DNA of 64,000 nucleotides from Deltaproteobacteria bacterium (GCA_020444045.1 JAHLLS010000009.1:124001-188000); one strand, 5' to 3'. Shown: positions 16,690-26,862, counted from the first letter of the stretch. Numbers and translations are program-made. The notes: generated by a model from the sequence alone, not told the origin.

Positions 16690-18699
16690 TTACATCAGGA
16701 ACGGAACCATCAGCAAAGCAACGACGTTCAGGATCTTGATCATTGGGTTAACAGCCGGTCCGGCCGTATCCTTGTAGGGGTCGCCTACGGTGTCGCCGGT
16801 AACCGCAGCTTTATGGGCATCACTGCCCTTGCCGCCCAGATGACCGTCTTCGATATACTTCTTGGCATTATCCCAAGCGGCACCACCCGTGGTCATGGAC
16901 AGGGCCACGAACACACCGGTAACAATGGAGCCGATCAGCAGGCCGCCCAGGGCGACTTTGCCCAGCAGGAAGCCGACGATAAGCGGTGCAATAACCGGAA
17001 GCAGCGCCGGTACCAGCATCTCTTTCAGAGCAAACTTGGTGACGATGTCAACACAGGCACCGTAATCAGGTTTGGCCGTGCCTTCCATGATGCCGGGGAT
17101 TTCACGGAACTGGCGACGAACCTCATCCACCACGGCGCCACCGGCGTTGCCAACCGCCTTCATGGCGATGGAAGCAAACAGGTAGGGCAGTAGGCCACCA
17201 ATGAACAGACCGATAATGACGTTAACGTCGGAGAGGTCGAATTTGATGGCTTTTTCAGCGCCCTGCATCTGGAACTCCATGACGTAGGCGGCGAAGAGCA
17301 CCAGGGCGGCCAGACCGGCGGAACCGATGGCATACCCCTTGGTAACGGCCTTGGTGGTGTTACCAACCGCATCCAGCGGATCGGTAACGGCGCGGACGCT
17401 GTCATCCATTCCGGCCATTTCAGCAATACCACCGGCGTTGTCGGTGATGGGGCCGTAGGCATCGATGGCAATGACCATACCGGTCATGGAAAGCATGGAC
17501 ATGGCGGCCATGGCGATTCCATAGAGCCCGCCGAATTTGTGGGCCAGGAAGATGGCCAGACAGATGCTCAGAACCGGCGCCGCAGTGGCCTGCATGGAGA
17601 CGGCCAGACCGGAGATGATGTTGGTGCCGTGGCCCGTGGTGGACGCCTCGGCGATGGCCTTAACCGGGCCGTAAATGCCGGTGTAGTATTCGGTAATGAT
17701 GACGATAACGACCGTCAGCATCAGCCCGATCAGGGTGCAGTAATAAATGTTCATGGCGGTGATGCCAGGGATGTCCGGCATGAATTTCATCGTGGCAAAG
17801 TAGAAGGCGATACCGGCCATGATGGCCGATCCGAACATGCCTTTGTAAAGCGCGCCCATGATGTATTCGCTGCTGCCCAGACGGACGAAGAAAACGGCGA
17901 TCATGGAGGCGATAATCGAAATGGCGCCCAGAACCAGCGGGAATTCGGTGGCCATCGGAACTTTCGGGAACAGCAAATGACCGATGAGCATCGCGGCCAC
18001 AGCCGTTACGGCGTAGGTCTCGAACAGGTCAGCGGCCATACCGGCACAGTCCCCCACGTTGTCACCCACGTTGTCGGCGATGGTAGCCGGGTTGCGGGGA
18101 TCGTCTTCGGGAATGCCGGCTTCGACCTTACCCACCAGGTCGGCGCCCACGTCGGCGCCCTTGGTGAAGATACCGCCGCCCAAACGGGCAAAAATGGAAA
18201 TCAGGCTGCCGCCGAAGCCGAGGGCAACCAGTGCAACCACGTCATGGGTCATGGTGTAGTAACCCGCAACCGAGGTCAGGGCCAGGCCGGCCACGATCAT
18301 GCCGGTAACCGAACCGCCCTTGAAGGCCATGGACAGACCGGCGGCCATGCCTTTTTTGGCCGCTTCGGCCGTGCGGACATTGGCCAGAACGGAAACCCGC
18401 ATGCCAATGTAGCCGGCCAAAAAGGAAGCCACGGCGCCCACGAGAAAGCCGATGGCGGTTTTGGCGCCCATGGTCACAAAAATAACGCCGAAAATGATAA
18501 TTCCGGCAATCCCCATGCTTTTCATCTGGCGATTGAGATAGGCGATCGCGCCTTCCTGGATGGCGCCTGCGATCTCCTGCATTTTTTCGTTTCCGGCCGG
18601 TGCGCCTTTAACGACCGCGGCCAGAAGGATGGCAAACACAATACCGGCTACGCCTACGAGTGTGCATGTCAGCGGCAGATTATTTAATACTGCGTCCAT
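16690..18699 (-). CDS. hppA: Membrane-bound proton-translocating pyrophosphatase
   Basis: Hydrolyses PPi to pump ions across the cytoplasmic membrane; useful in a sulfate reducer because ATP sulfurylase releases PPi. It is 669 residues with about 16 helices. The substrate loop [10 protein letters not shown] is at 209-218, and further Asp-rich motifs appear later ([30 protein letters not shown]). The subtype-defining position is GNTTKA (446-451): Lys450, rather than Ala, predicts a potassium-independent H+ pump, since sodium pumps belong to the K+-dependent type. I chose the ATG at 18699 because GGAGGAAAGA precedes it; an ATG at 18711 overlaps that site. The start overlaps the pth end by 20 nt. 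Confidence 0.96.
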   Translation of the reverse strand: MDAVLNNLPLTCTLVGVAGIVFAILLAAVVKGAPAGNEKMQEIAGAIQEGAIAYLNRQMKSMGIAGIIIFGVIFVTMGAKTAIGFLVGAVASFLAGYIGMRVSVLANVRTAEAAKKGMAAGLSMAFKGGSVTGMIVAGLALTSVAGYYTMTHDVVALVALGFGGSLISIFARLGGGIFTKGADVGADLVGKVEAGIPEDDPRNPATIADNVGDNVGDCAGMAADLFETYAVTAVAAMLIGHLLFPKVPMATEFPLVLGAISIIASMIAVFFVRLGSSEYIMGALYKGMFGSAIMAGIAFYFATMKFMPDIPGITAMNIYYCTLIGLMLTVVIVIITEYYTGIYGPVKAIAEASTTGHGTNIISGLAVSMQATAAPVLSICLAIFLAHKFGGLYGIAMAAMSMLSMTGMVIAIDAYGPITDNAGGIAEMAGMDDSVRAVTDPLDAVGNTTKAVTKGYAIGSAGLAALVLFAAYVMEFQMQGAEKAIKFDLSDVNVIIGLFIGGLLPYLFASIAMKAVGNAGGAVVDEVRRQFREIPGIMEGTAKPDYGACVDIVTKFALKEMLVPALLPVIAPLIVGFLLGKVALGGLLIGSIVTGVFVALSMTTGGAAWDNAKKYIEDGHLGGKGSDAHKAAVTGDTVGDPYKDTAGPAVNPMIKILNVVALLMVPFLM

Positions 18700-19363
18700 T
18701 CTTTCCTCCATCAGATGTTTCGGGTGAATTCATATTTTTCCGATGAAACCTGTTCATACCGACTTTTGCCCCATGGCAAAGGACGGTCACTGCGGCATCA
18801 CTGGCTCGGGTGAGAACCGCATCCAGCATATCAATTTCCTTGCTGCTGAACGGTCCCAGTACGTGATCGATGACATCACTCCCGCGAGCCGGACGCCCGA
18901 TACCGATGCGCAAGCGGGCAAACTCACCGCTGCCCAGGGCATCCATAACTGACTTCAAACCGTTGTGGCCTCCATGCCCTCCTTTCTCCTTTATTTTTAT
19001 GCGTCCAAAAGCGAGATCAATATCGTCATGAATGATCAACACGTCCTTTGAGGAGATACCGTAATAAGACAATAAGCGCAAGATGGGTGGGCCGCTGCGG
19101 TTCATAAATGCCTGGGGAGCGGTAAGCATCACCGCCTGGCCCGCAATGACACCGAAACCTGAATAACTATGAAAACGCTGACAATTCAGCGTGATACCAT
19201 GATCATGACTGAGGCGATCGAGAACCTGGAACCCAATATTGTGCCGGGTCTGCTGATAGGCTCGGCCTGGGTTGCCCAACCCCACCAGCATAAAGCGGGG
19301 TTGGGGGCCTTTGCGTGCGCAAGCCAGCCATTGACGAAACGTGTGAATGACCGTTGCGATCAC
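18680..19363 (-). CDS. pth: Peptidyl-tRNA hydrolase
   Basis: Releases tRNA from drop-off peptidyl-tRNAs. The core [20 protein letters not shown] contains the conserved Asn and the catalytic His, and the segments [10 protein letters not shown] and [23 protein letters not shown] with the catalytic Asp are diagnostic. The frame opens with GTG at 19363, giving 227 residues; the family usually starts right at the LIVGLGNPG segment, so ATG at 19291 (203 residues) is equally possible, and neither start has a strong ribosome site. The C-terminus has a polar tail. Between rplY and hppA in a run typical of Desulfobacterota. Confidence 0.93.
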   Translation of the reverse strand: MIATVIHTFRQWLACARKGPQPRFMLVGLGNPGRAYQQTRHNIGFQVLDRLSHDHGITLNCQRFHSYSGFGVIAGQAVMLTAPQAFMNRSGPPILRLLSYYGISSKDVLIIHDDIDLAFGRIKIKEKGGHGGHNGLKSVMDALGSGEFARLRIGIGRPARGSDVIDHVLGPFSSKEIDMLDAVLTRASDAAVTVLCHGAKVGMNRFHRKNMNSPETSDGGKNGRSIK

Positions 19364-19422
19364 AGCGCCACCGGTAACGGGCAGATTCCGAAAAGACCGG
19401 GAATGCGAAACAAACGGAAACG

Positions 19423-20073
19423 CTAGTCCGCCTCCGACTCTTCGGCGGCTTCTTCTTCGCCCTCAGCCACTTCGCCTTCTTCACCTTCTTCGACCTCTTC
19501 GACCTCTTCTTCTTCCTGGCGACCGTCGAGAATGGTCAGAATGGTAAAATTGACATCATGGACGAGTTCGACGTCACCCTCCACAGCGATATCTTCCACA
19601 TGGACCGAGTCACCCACATCCATCTCGGTGATATCGATTTCAATCATTTCAGGAATTTCGGAAGGGATACACAAGGCTTCCAGTTCACGCCGGATGATCT
19701 GGATCATACCGCCCATCTCAACACCCTGACATTTTCCAACCGTCGTGACCGGGATCATGACCCGCATTTTACGATCCAGCGCGACTTCATAAAAATCGGC
19801 ATGAATAAAGCTGCCACTGACCGGATGCTGCTGCAGTTCTTTGAGCATGGCCTTGCGGGTTTCACCGCCTTCGATCGCCAAATCAACAAAGATCTGGCGC
19901 CCGCCGGCGCCTTTTAGCGCCTGCTCGAGATCATAGACATTGACACTGAGGGCCACAGACGCCTTTCCGGGACCATAAATGACGGCCGGAATGGCGCCAT
20001 CGCGTCGTAAAGCCCGCGCCGGACTGTTTCCCTTGGTTGTGCGTGGCTTGGCTGAAAGTTTGAGAAACTCCAA
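19423..20073 (-). CDS. rplY: 50S ribosomal protein L25/general stress protein Ctc
   Basis: Two-domain (CTC-type) L25 that binds 5S rRNA. I place the start at TTG 20073: AGGGAGG lies 8 nt upstream, and translation from there (MEFLKLSAKPRTTKGN) matches the family N-terminus; the next in-frame ATG at 20115 would put this ribosome site inside the gene. The protein is 216 residues. The N-terminal beta domain contains SPARALRRDGAIPAVIYG, and the C-terminal TL5 domain runs to VNFTILTI. It ends in about 35 residues made almost only of Glu, Ala, Val and Gly, a strongly acidic tail seen in several CTC proteins. Lies between prs and pth. Confidence 0.94.
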   Translation of the reverse strand: MEFLKLSAKPRTTKGNSPARALRRDGAIPAVIYGPGKASVALSVNVYDLEQALKGAGGRQIFVDLAIEGGETRKAMLKELQQHPVSGSFIHADFYEVALDRKMRVMIPVTTVGKCQGVEMGGMIQIIRRELEALCIPSEIPEMIEIDITEMDVGDSVHVEDIAVEGDVELVHDVNFTILTILDGRQEEEEVEEVEEGEEGEVAEGEEEAAEESEAD

Positions 20074-20191
20074 AAATCGATCCTCCCTGATGGTATCTTC
20101 CGACCGTTGCGTCAATACGTCGCCGGTCTTGGATAGTCATGTTAGTACAATAAATGAATAGGGCGGGCTGACGACAACCGCCCGGTATTCG

Positions 20192-21130
20192 TCACACAAA
20201 TAGCGACGTGACCGAATCTCCCCGATGGCTGCGGATAATCGCTTCCCCCACCAGTGTGGCAATGCTCAACTGTTTGATCTTGTCGCAGGAAAGCGCCTTC
20301 CCCGTCAAGGGGATGGTATCTGTGACGACGACACTTTTCAAGTACGAATCGCAAATCCGGTCAATCGCCGGGCCGGACAAAACAGCATGCGAGCAACAGG
20401 CATGCACTTCGCTGGCGCCCCGGGCCATAACCGCCGCCGAGGCTTCCACCAGCGTCCCGGCCGTGTCCGCCATATCGTCCAGAATAATCGCAATTTTATC
20501 CTTTACATCCCCGATAACGGCCATGGCTTTGGCAACATTGGGCTTTTCACGGCGCTTGTCGATAATCGCCAGATCGGCGTTCAGGCGCTTGGCAAAAGCC
20601 CGTGCCCGCACAACCCCACCCGTATCCGGTGAAACCACTACCAGATTGCCGGTCAAATGCTCCCGGATGTACTCGAGAATAACGGGAGCGGCAAACAGGT
20701 TGTCCACCGGTATGTCGAAAAAGCCCTGGATCTGTGCGGCATGCAAATCCATCGTGATGACACGATTGGCCCCGGCCACTTCCAGCATATTGGCCACCAG
20801 TTTGGCACTGATGGGGACGCGCGGGGCGACTTTCTTGTCCTGACGCGCATATCCGTAATACGGGATGACAGCGGTAATGCGACGGGTTGACGATCGTTTG
20901 AAGGCGTCGATCATCAGCAACAGTTCGACCAGGTTGTGGTTCACCGGTTGACAGGTGGACTGCACGACAAAAACGTCTTTGGCCCGCACGTTTTCATCGA
21001 TTTCGATCTGGATTTCACCGTCGCTGAAGGTTTTAACCTTGGCCCCCCCCAGAGGCATTTTAAGGTATTCGCAAATTTTTTGAGTCAAAAGGGGGTTCGA
21101 ATTGCCGCTGAAAATCGCCAGTTTGCCCAT
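20192..21130 (-). CDS. prs: Ribose-phosphate pyrophosphokinase
   Basis: Makes PRPP from ribose-5-phosphate and ATP for nucleotide, His and Trp synthesis. Motifs: [10 protein letters not shown] at the N-terminus, [28 protein letters not shown] (ATP loop), [12 protein letters not shown] (divalent cation and ribose-5-P region) and [11 protein letters not shown], the PRPP-binding loop. ATG 21130 gives the usual family length (312 residues); ATG 21160 would add ten unconserved residues and lie only 6 nt from the end of the tRNA-Gln gene. Neither start has a clear ribosome site. The gene sits between the tRNA gene and rplY. Confidence 0.95.
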   Translation of the reverse strand: MGKLAIFSGNSNPLLTQKICEYLKMPLGGAKVKTFSDGEIQIEIDENVRAKDVFVVQSTCQPVNHNLVELLLMIDAFKRSSTRRITAVIPYYGYARQDKKVAPRVPISAKLVANMLEVAGANRVITMDLHAAQIQGFFDIPVDNLFAAPVILEYIREHLTGNLVVVSPDTGGVVRARAFAKRLNADLAIIDKRREKPNVAKAMAVIGDVKDKIAIILDDMADTAGTLVEASAAVMARGASEVHACCSHAVLSGPAIDRICDSYLKSVVVTDTIPLTGKALSCDKIKQLSIATLVGEAIIRSHRGDSVTSLFV

Positions 21131-21166
21131 CAATGCGTCCGGTATCGGTAAAGGGTTCATAAAAAA

Positions 21167-21241
21167 TGGCTGGGGCGGGAGGATTCGAACCTCCGAATGC
21201 AGGGACCAAAACCCTGTGTCTTGCCACTTGACGACGCCCCA
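21167..21241 (-). tRNA. tRNA-Gln (anticodon TTG)
   Basis: Minus-strand cloverleaf of 75 nt with encoded CCA. The acceptor stem starts with U (T at 21241), typical of tRNA-Gln; anticodon stem CAGGG/CCCTG encloses the loop TTTTGGT with anticodon TTG; the T-arm is GGAGG-TTCGAAT-CCTCC. It lies between ispE and prs, so it may be cut out of a longer mRNA. Confidence 0.96.
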
Positions 21242-21285
21242 AGCACTTGAAATGAAAAATCCGCCAACGAATCTCCCGTGTTTTT

Positions 21286-22164
21286 CTAGACGATCAGTTT
21301 CGCCTGAAAAACTTGCCATTCGGCGTGCGCCGTCAGACGCAGCCGGGCGTTCCGGGCCTCATCAGCCGACGTGAACAGGCCGAATACGGAAGATCCACTC
21401 CCGGACATAAGGGCACCCAGCGCCCCCAATCGATTCAATTCCTTTTTTATCAATGCGATGTCCGGGCACCGGTGCATGGCAACGGGTTCCAGATCGTTGC
21501 AGAGATGCACGGCCGCATCAAAAATGCCTTGATTTAAAACGACCCCTTTAAGTTTTTTTTCACAGTTTGTCAATCTTAAATTAAGCGAACGATAGATCTC
21601 CCCGGTCGCCAAGCTGCGGCCCGGGTATACCACCACCAGGAAATAGGCCGGCAAACCGGTCCAGGACCCCAACTGTTCCCCGATACCGGTGGCCAGGGCA
21701 GGCCCACCATGGAGAAAAAAGGGAACGTCCGCTCCGAGTTGAAGCCCCAACGCGGCTAAATGCGCGGGCCGCAGCGGCGTCGGCGCCTGATTGTTGAGGG
21801 CCCTCAGGATGATCGCCGCATTGCTGCTGCCACCGCCGAGGCCGGCCCCGACCGGTATGGTTTTATGGAGTTGGATCGCAAGGCCGGCAAAGGGGAAATG
21901 CCCTCTTTGCTGTCGATAGGCATCCCGGAACAGCTCCGCCGCCCGATATACCAGATTGGATTCATCTGCGGGAACACCCGGTGCATTGCATGCCAACCGA
22001 ATGTCGTGCCCCGTATAGGTCAGCACGATGCGATCACAGAGATCGATGCAGGCCATGAGCGAGGCCAATTCATGATAGCCGTCAGGACGCCGCCCGGTTA
22101 CCGACAGGAACAGATTGATTTTCGCCGGGGACAAGAGATCAAGCGTCAGATCGGTCATTACCAT
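21286..22164 (-). CDS. ispE: 4-diphosphocytidyl-2-C-methyl-D-erythritol kinase
   Basis: GHMP kinase of the MEP isoprenoid pathway. Signature segments are [22 protein letters not shown] at the N-terminus, the ATP-binding [14 protein letters not shown], and the C-terminal [14 protein letters not shown] use the ATG at 22164 (292 residues, normal length); ATG 22158 is an alternative, and the frame extends further upstream without family-like sequence. First of the run ispE, tRNA-Gln, prs, rplY, pth, hppA, a gene order common in this phylum. Confidence 0.94.
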   Translation of the reverse strand: MVMTDLTLDLLSPAKINLFLSVTGRRPDGYHELASLMACIDLCDRIVLTYTGHDIRLACNAPGVPADESNLVYRAAELFRDAYRQQRGHFPFAGLAIQLHKTIPVGAGLGGGSSNAAIILRALNNQAPTPLRPAHLAALGLQLGADVPFFLHGGPALATGIGEQLGSWTGLPAYFLVVVYPGRSLATGEIYRSLNLRLTNCEKKLKGVVLNQGIFDAAVHLCNDLEPVAMHRCPDIALIKKELNRLGALGALMSGSGSSVFGLFTSADEARNARLRLTAHAEWQVFQAKLIV

Positions 22165-22323
22165 GAAAACCCCGCAACAGGTGCAACGAACAACCGTGTC
22201 CCAGGTTGAAAGCGAACGCCACGCCACGCGTCACGGCGCCCGGCACTATCAATGGAAACCAGCCGGTCTTTCCATCGGCGAAAACACGGCAAACGCCCCA
22301 AACAGACGCGCCGCGCCTCCAGC

Positions 22324-22695
22324 CTACCCTTTCTCCTTGACGTAGAGAATCCGCAGATCGTAGAGAATGCTTTTCAGCATGTGGGCCTCATCCGCATTCA
22401 AATTCCCCTGCGTCTTCTCCTCCATCATTCCCAGGACATCGATGGTTTGCTTGGCCAACGTCAGGTTTTTGCTCTTTTCGCCCGTTGTCGGATCGTCCAG
22501 GATACCCAGCTGAACCAGTGCCGAAGAATTCAGCGAAATGACAAAGGTCGAAAAATCGATCTTCGGCATCCGGGCGCCGTCCTCATCTTTCAGGTACGCT
22601 TTTTTGGCCCGTACCGCCTCCGAATCGGATGCGCCCTTGCCACCGGATTCCGGTGGTTGGTCCTTAAGGATGAAATCTTTGGGATCTTCCGTCAT
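22324..22695 (-). CDS. DUF1844 family protein
   Basis: 123-residue cytoplasmic protein of unknown function. The N-terminal half is polar and Lys/Glu-rich; the conserved DUF1844 core is the helical C-terminal half (FSTFVISLNSSALVQLG, then LAKQTIDVLGMMEEKT, then LKSILYDLRILY). The start at 22695 is chosen because GGGAGAGGGCAAC lies directly upstream; an in-frame ATG at 22791 has no such site. Members of this family sit near many deltaproteobacterial housekeeping genes. Here it lies between serA and ispE on the same strand. Confidence 0.85.
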   Translation of the reverse strand: MTEDPKDFILKDQPPESGGKGASDSEAVRAKKAYLKDEDGARMPKIDFSTFVISLNSSALVQLGILDDPTTGEKSKNLTLAKQTIDVLGMMEEKTQGNLNADEAHMLKSILYDLRILYVKEKG

Positions 22696-22791
22696 GTTGC
22701 CCTCTCCCTGTCTATGTTCGTTCGCTTCCATCTTGATCCGGCCAGTGGCGTCACCTACCAGCCGCCGCCATGGCGCAACTGTTTGGTCCAA

Positions 22792-24387
22792 TCAGCCCCG
22801 GCACTCCGTAAACTCGAGCGGTGTGACCGACTTGACCATCGGCAAAGCGCGCAGTTCTTCCAAAACGGCGGTGGGGATTTGGGTGTCCGTATTCAGGAAG
22901 ATGATGTTGTGATTGCCCTCTTCCTCCTGCCCCACCTGCATGCGGGCAATGTTGATGTCGTGGTTGCCCAGGGTCGTCCCGATACTGCCGATGGCGCCCG
23001 GTTTGTCGAGGTTGTTGATGATCGCCATATGGCCCAGCGGAATCATTTCCAACCGGAAATTATTGATCCGCACGATTCTGGAATCCTGTTTACCGTAGAT
23101 CGTACCGGCCAGGGTGCAGTCCATTTCCGTCGTTACCGCGCGCACGGTCACCAGGTTGAGAAACTCGTCCGATTCCGCGCTGGCGGTCTCACTGACCTTG
23201 ATGCCGCGCGCCTTGGCCAGGATCGGCGCATTGACGGAGTTCACATCATCTTTAACCGTCGGCGTCAGTAGCCCCTTCAGGATGGCCGTGGTGACGGGCG
23301 ACAAATCAAGCCCTTGAAAATCGCCGGTATATTCGACCGCCACCTCTTTGAGCGCACCCTTGAGCAATTGGGGCATCAGACAGCCCATGCGATCCCCCAG
23401 TTCCAGAAAGGGTTTCAAGCGCACCAGGAGTTCGCCGGTAACGGAAGGGACGTTCACCGCGTTGACCACGCTGCCGGACTTGAGGTAGTCCACAATTTGT
23501 TGAACCACGGCGACCGCGACATTGGTCTGGGCCTCCCGGGTCGATGCGCCCAAATGGGGGGTGCAGATCAACCGGTCGACCGCCAGCAATGGCGACCCCG
23601 CGGGGGGTTCCGCGTCGAAGACATCCAAGGCCGCCCCGGCCACTTTACCTGACACCATGGCGTCATACAGATCCGCTTCGTTGACGATACCCCCGCGGGC
23701 ACAGTTGACCAGCATGACACCGTCCTTCATCTGATCGAAAGCGGCTTTGTCAATCATACCCGCTGTGTCTTTCAACTTGGGGACATGAATCGTGATGAAG
23801 TCCGCGCGTTGATAGAGCCCTTCAAGCGACACCGTCTCGAATCCGGCCTTCTCGATCCGCTCCGGATTCACGTGAGGATCGTAAACGATCACGTTGAACT
23901 TCAGTCCCCGGGCGCGATCCGCCACGATGGAGCCGATTTTACCAAATCCGATGACGCCAAGTGTTTTACCGCATATTTCGCGCCCCTGGAGTATCTTCTT
24001 GTCCCAACGCCCGGCCCTCAGCGAGGCCGTTCCCTGGGGAATGTTGCGGGCCAGGGCCATCATCATGGCAATGGCGTGCTCGGCCGTGGTGATAACGTTG
24101 CCATCGGGGGTATTCATCACCACCACGCCCCGTCTCGTCGCAGCGGGAATATCGACATTGTCCAGACCGATGCCGGCCCGTCCCACCACCTTGAGCCGGT
24201 GGGCGGCAGAGAGCAGGTCTTCGGTGACCTTGGTGGCACTGCGAATGATGAGCGCATGGTATTCGCCGATAATGTCTTTTAACGCTTCCGGGCTCAGCCC
24301 TGTTTTGACATCGACATCGATGCCGTCTTCCGCTTCCAGCATGCGGATGCCGACTTCACCCAGATTGTCACTAACCAGTACCCTCAT
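22792..24387 (-). CDS. serA: D-3-phosphoglycerate dehydrogenase
   Basis: Oxidises 3-phosphoglycerate, the first step of serine synthesis. It is 531 residues: the long form with N-terminal substrate domain, NAD-binding Rossmann insert (GVIGFGKIG), catalytic Arg/Glu/His region (NCARGGIV and CTPHLGAST), an allosteric-substrate-binding domain, and a C-terminal ACT domain (about 455-531, GAIGSIGTTLGNHDINIARMQVG) that would allow serine feedback. GGAGG lies 6 nt before the ATG. The upstream 60 nt is very AT-rich. Confidence 0.95.
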   Translation of the reverse strand: MRVLVSDNLGEVGIRMLEAEDGIDVDVKTGLSPEALKDIIGEYHALIIRSATKVTEDLLSAAHRLKVVGRAGIGLDNVDIPAATRRGVVVMNTPDGNVITTAEHAIAMMMALARNIPQGTASLRAGRWDKKILQGREICGKTLGVIGFGKIGSIVADRARGLKFNVIVYDPHVNPERIEKAGFETVSLEGLYQRADFITIHVPKLKDTAGMIDKAAFDQMKDGVMLVNCARGGIVNEADLYDAMVSGKVAGAALDVFDAEPPAGSPLLAVDRLICTPHLGASTREAQTNVAVAVVQQIVDYLKSGSVVNAVNVPSVTGELLVRLKPFLELGDRMGCLMPQLLKGALKEVAVEYTGDFQGLDLSPVTTAILKGLLTPTVKDDVNSVNAPILAKARGIKVSETASAESDEFLNLVTVRAVTTEMDCTLAGTIYGKQDSRIVRINNFRLEMIPLGHMAIINNLDKPGAIGSIGTTLGNHDINIARMQVGQEEEGNHNIIFLNTDTQIPTAVLEELRALPMVKSVTPLEFTECRG

Positions 24388-24403
24388 TCGCAGCCTCCAA
24401 AAA

Positions 24404-24433
24404 ATATTATTTAAATATTTCAGATAGTTTCAA
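24404..24433 (-). promoter_or_regulatory. AT-rich promoter candidate for serA
   Basis: On the minus strand TTGAAA (24433-24428) and TAATAT (24409-24404) are separated by 18 nt. The predicted start point would fall very close to the serA ribosome site, so a slightly more upstream -10 within the same AT tract is also possible. Confidence 0.3.
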
Positions 24434-24637
24434 CATACTGTAAAGTGTCCGCCATATTAGAGAAAAATGAAAGGGGTTTCAACCCATTTTTTGGGCGACC
24501 TAGAGGCCTTTTCTCCATAGCGATTGAACGCGCACGCGGATTTTTAGCCGCCGGATCCCCCTTGCCAAGCCGCACACCAGCGCGTATGCTGGTTGCCGTT
24601 TTGGCATCGGAGACCGCATTGAAAAAGGAGAAACAAC

Positions 24638-25561
24638 ATGGCGGATACCTCTCAAGAAAAGCAGGTCGTCGGATGGATCGGTGCAGGTGTAATGGGGCGC
24701 TGGATGTGCCAACACCTTATCGATGCCGGCTACCCGGCCGTTGTCTACACCCGCACCCGGGCCAAAGCCGAGCCGCTGCTGGATGCCGGTGCCACCTGGG
24801 CGGATTCTCCGGCGGCGGTGGCACGGCAAGCGGACATCGTCTTCACCATGGTCGGGTATCCCGAAGACGTCAAAGCGGTCTACCAGGGAGACCAGGGGGT
24901 TTTAGCGGGTGCACGGGACGGAATGATCACCGTCGATATGACCACCACGGAGCCGCACCTGGCCAAAACCATATGTGAAGCGGCGCTCCCGATGGGCGTC
25001 CATGCTATCGATGCCCCGGTATCCGGCGGTGATGTGGGCGCCCGCAACGCCCAGCTGTCCATCATGGTGGGGGGCGACGCCGGGGCCGTTCAAACGGTCC
25101 TGCCCCTGTTAAAACGGATGGGCAAGCAGATCGTCCACCAGGGGCCGGCCGGCGCTGGTCAGCACACCAAGATGTGCAACCAGATCGTTATCGCCGGCAC
25201 CATGATCGGGGTCTGTGAATCCCTTCTTTACGGCTGTCGCGCCGGCCTGGATCTCGACCAGGTGCTTGCCAGTATTTCGGGCGGGGCGGCCGGATGCTGG
25301 TCCCTGACCAATCTGGCACCGCGTATCCTGAAACGGAACTTCGACCCGGGTTTTTTCGTAGACCACTTCATCAAGGATATGGGAATCGCCCTGGACGAAG
25401 CCCGTCGCATGCATCTCTGTTTGCCCGGCCTGGCGCTGGTCCACCAGCTGTATCTTGCGGTGACGGCCAACGGCGGCGGCCAATCCGGCACACAGGCCCT
25501 GATGCTGGCGCTGGAAAGCATGAGCCAGGTCCAGGTGCATTCCGCAGCACCCGAGGTCTAA
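24638..25561 (+). CDS. NAD(P)-dependent 3-hydroxyisobutyrate dehydrogenase-family oxidoreductase
   Basis: 307-residue beta-hydroxyacid dehydrogenase. The N-terminal NAD(P)-binding motif is GWIGAGVMGRWMCQHLIDAG; the substrate segment DAPVSGGDVGARN and the catalytic-Lys region GAGQHTKMCNQI follow (the usual Asn after KxxN is read here as Gln). AAGGAG lies 7 nt before the ATG. Substrate could be hydroxyisobutyrate, tartronate semialdehyde, succinic semialdehyde or similar; the sequence does not decide. It stands alone on the plus strand between serA and the mla operon, convergent with mlaC. Confidence 0.88.
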   Translation: MADTSQEKQVVGWIGAGVMGRWMCQHLIDAGYPAVVYTRTRAKAEPLLDAGATWADSPAAVARQADIVFTMVGYPEDVKAVYQGDQGVLAGARDGMITVDMTTTEPHLAKTICEAALPMGVHAIDAPVSGGDVGARNAQLSIMVGGDAGAVQTVLPLLKRMGKQIVHQGPAGAGQHTKMCNQIVIAGTMIGVCESLLYGCRAGLDLDQVLASISGGAAGCWSLTNLAPRILKRNFDPGFFVDHFIKDMGIALDEARRMHLCLPGLALVHQLYLAVTANGGGQSGTQALMLALESMSQVQVHSAAPEV

Positions 25562-25585
25562 CCCATTCCCCGAAAAACAACGGAC

Positions 25586-25610
25586 GGGCCGGGATCGAAG
25601 GATCCCGCCC
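25586..25610 (-). terminator. Hairpin between the dehydrogenase gene and mlaC
   Basis: GGGC(C)GGGATC pairs with GATCCCGCCC around a GAAG loop, with one bulge. On the minus strand it is followed, after a few bases, by GTTGTTTTTC, so it is more likely the mlaC terminator than that of the plus-strand gene. Confidence 0.5.
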
Positions 25611-25655
25611 GCCCGCAACTTAAAAAGAACTGACCGCACACGACGCAGGATCAGC

Positions 25656-26288
25656 CTATCCCTGGGTCAGTTTTTCTTTCTGTTCCGCCACTTTCTGTTT
25701 CAACCGTTCAATCAACTCGTCCGGCGACTCCTTGGACAAGATCTCCTTGAACTGGGAGCGGTAGTTTTTGACCAGACTGACCCCTTCCACCTTGACGTCG
25801 TAGACCCGCCAGGTATCCCCCTTCTGAATCAGGCTGTAATCCACGGGAATGCGATTGCGGGCGGACACGATAAAGGTCTTGACCACGGCCAGCGGGCGGG
25901 CATCGTGCAGGATCTGATCGCCGAATTCGATGGTTTCGTCACTATAGCCGCCCTGAATCCGGTCCACATAGATGTTGCCCAGGAGTTCCGAAAAAACCTG
26001 TGCGAATTCCGCCTGCTGGGCATCGTTAAAATTAGCCCAGTTGCGGGCCAGGGTCCGCTTGGACAATTCGTCGAAATCAAAAACCGGCGCGACCAGGGAC
26101 CAGAATTTTTCTCGCTGAACCGCTTTTTTTTCGGGATCGTCCACCTTGTATTGCGGGTCCCGCAGCAGCGCCAGCGCTTCATCCATGGGTGCCTTGAGCA
26201 CGTCGGCCGGCTCGGCGGCCAAAACCGACTGACCGAATGACAGCAGCAGCACGACAACCAGCCATATCCAACCGTATCGTTTTATCAT
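25656..26288 (-). CDS. mlaC: MlaC-type periplasmic phospholipid-binding protein
   Basis: 210-residue periplasmic shuttle of the Mla pathway (Ttg2D family), carrying phospholipid between the outer membrane and the MlaFED complex. Cleavable signal peptide at 1-24 (hydrophobic core WLVVVLLLSFG, cleavage after VLA). The mature part has the family segments FWSLVAPVFDFDELSKRTLARNW and VKTFIVSARNRIPVDYSL, and a charged helical tail. GGGAGACAG lies before the ATG. Last gene of mlaE-F-D-C. Confidence 0.92.
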   Translation of the reverse strand: MIKRYGWIWLVVVLLLSFGQSVLAAEPADVLKAPMDEALALLRDPQYKVDDPEKKAVQREKFWSLVAPVFDFDELSKRTLARNWANFNDAQQAEFAQVFSELLGNIYVDRIQGGYSDETIEFGDQILHDARPLAVVKTFIVSARNRIPVDYSLIQKGDTWRVYDVKVEGVSLVKNYRSQFKEILSKESPDELIERLKQKVAEQKEKLTQG

Positions 26289-26401
26289 ATCTGTCTCCCT
26301 TATGATGAATCCCTACCCCGCAAGGATCACTGAAGTTTAGCCACCTGCCGGTGGTCAGGCAAGGCGCACGGCGCCGCTGGTTGAATTGCGACCTCGGCCG
26401 A

Positions 26402-26848
26402 TCAAAGGCCGCCAAAAACATATTTACTGATCAATTCTTCCAGATCCAGCGCCGATTCCGTTTCGATAATGGTGTCACCCGATTTCAAAATCAGATCCGA
26501 TCCCCCCGGGCTCAATTTGATATATTTGTCGCCGATCATACCGGCTGTTTTGACCGATGCGATGGTGTCGTCGGTAAGGACCACCGAACTCTGAATTTTC
26601 AGCCGCACGCGGGCAACCTGTCGTTCGGGATCCAGGGCAATGGCCTCCACCTGGCCGATCGGCACACCGGCCATCTCAACGTTGGCCCCCACTTTCAGGC
26701 CTGTCACCGAGTCGAACTGGGCATCGACACTATAGTAATCCTTGCCCAGGATTTCCATTTTGCCCAGTTTCACGGTGAGGTAACCGACGCACAGAATCCC
26801 GATCAATACAAAAAGTCCGACCGCTGTTTCAATCGACGCTTTTTTCAT
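26402..26848 (-). CDS. mlaD: MlaD family MCE-domain lipid transport protein
   Basis: 148-residue single-MCE protein. N-terminal helix at about 8-27 (ETAVGLFVLIGILCVGYL) anchors it in the inner membrane; the MCE domain is at about 40-115 (FDSVTGLKVGANVEMAGVPIGQVEAI, then GMIGDKYIKLSPGG). It forms the periplasmic hexameric ring of the Mla transporter. The start at 26848 has GAGG upstream and gives the normal N-terminus. Lies 113 nt before mlaC and 14 nt after mlaF. Confidence 0.93.
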   Translation of the reverse strand: MKKASIETAVGLFVLIGILCVGYLTVKLGKMEILGKDYYSVDAQFDSVTGLKVGANVEMAGVPIGQVEAIALDPERQVARVRLKIQSSVVLTDDTIASVKTAGMIGDKYIKLSPGGSDLILKSGDTIIETESALDLEELISKYVFGGL

Positions 26849-26862
26849 ATACAGACGCCTCG

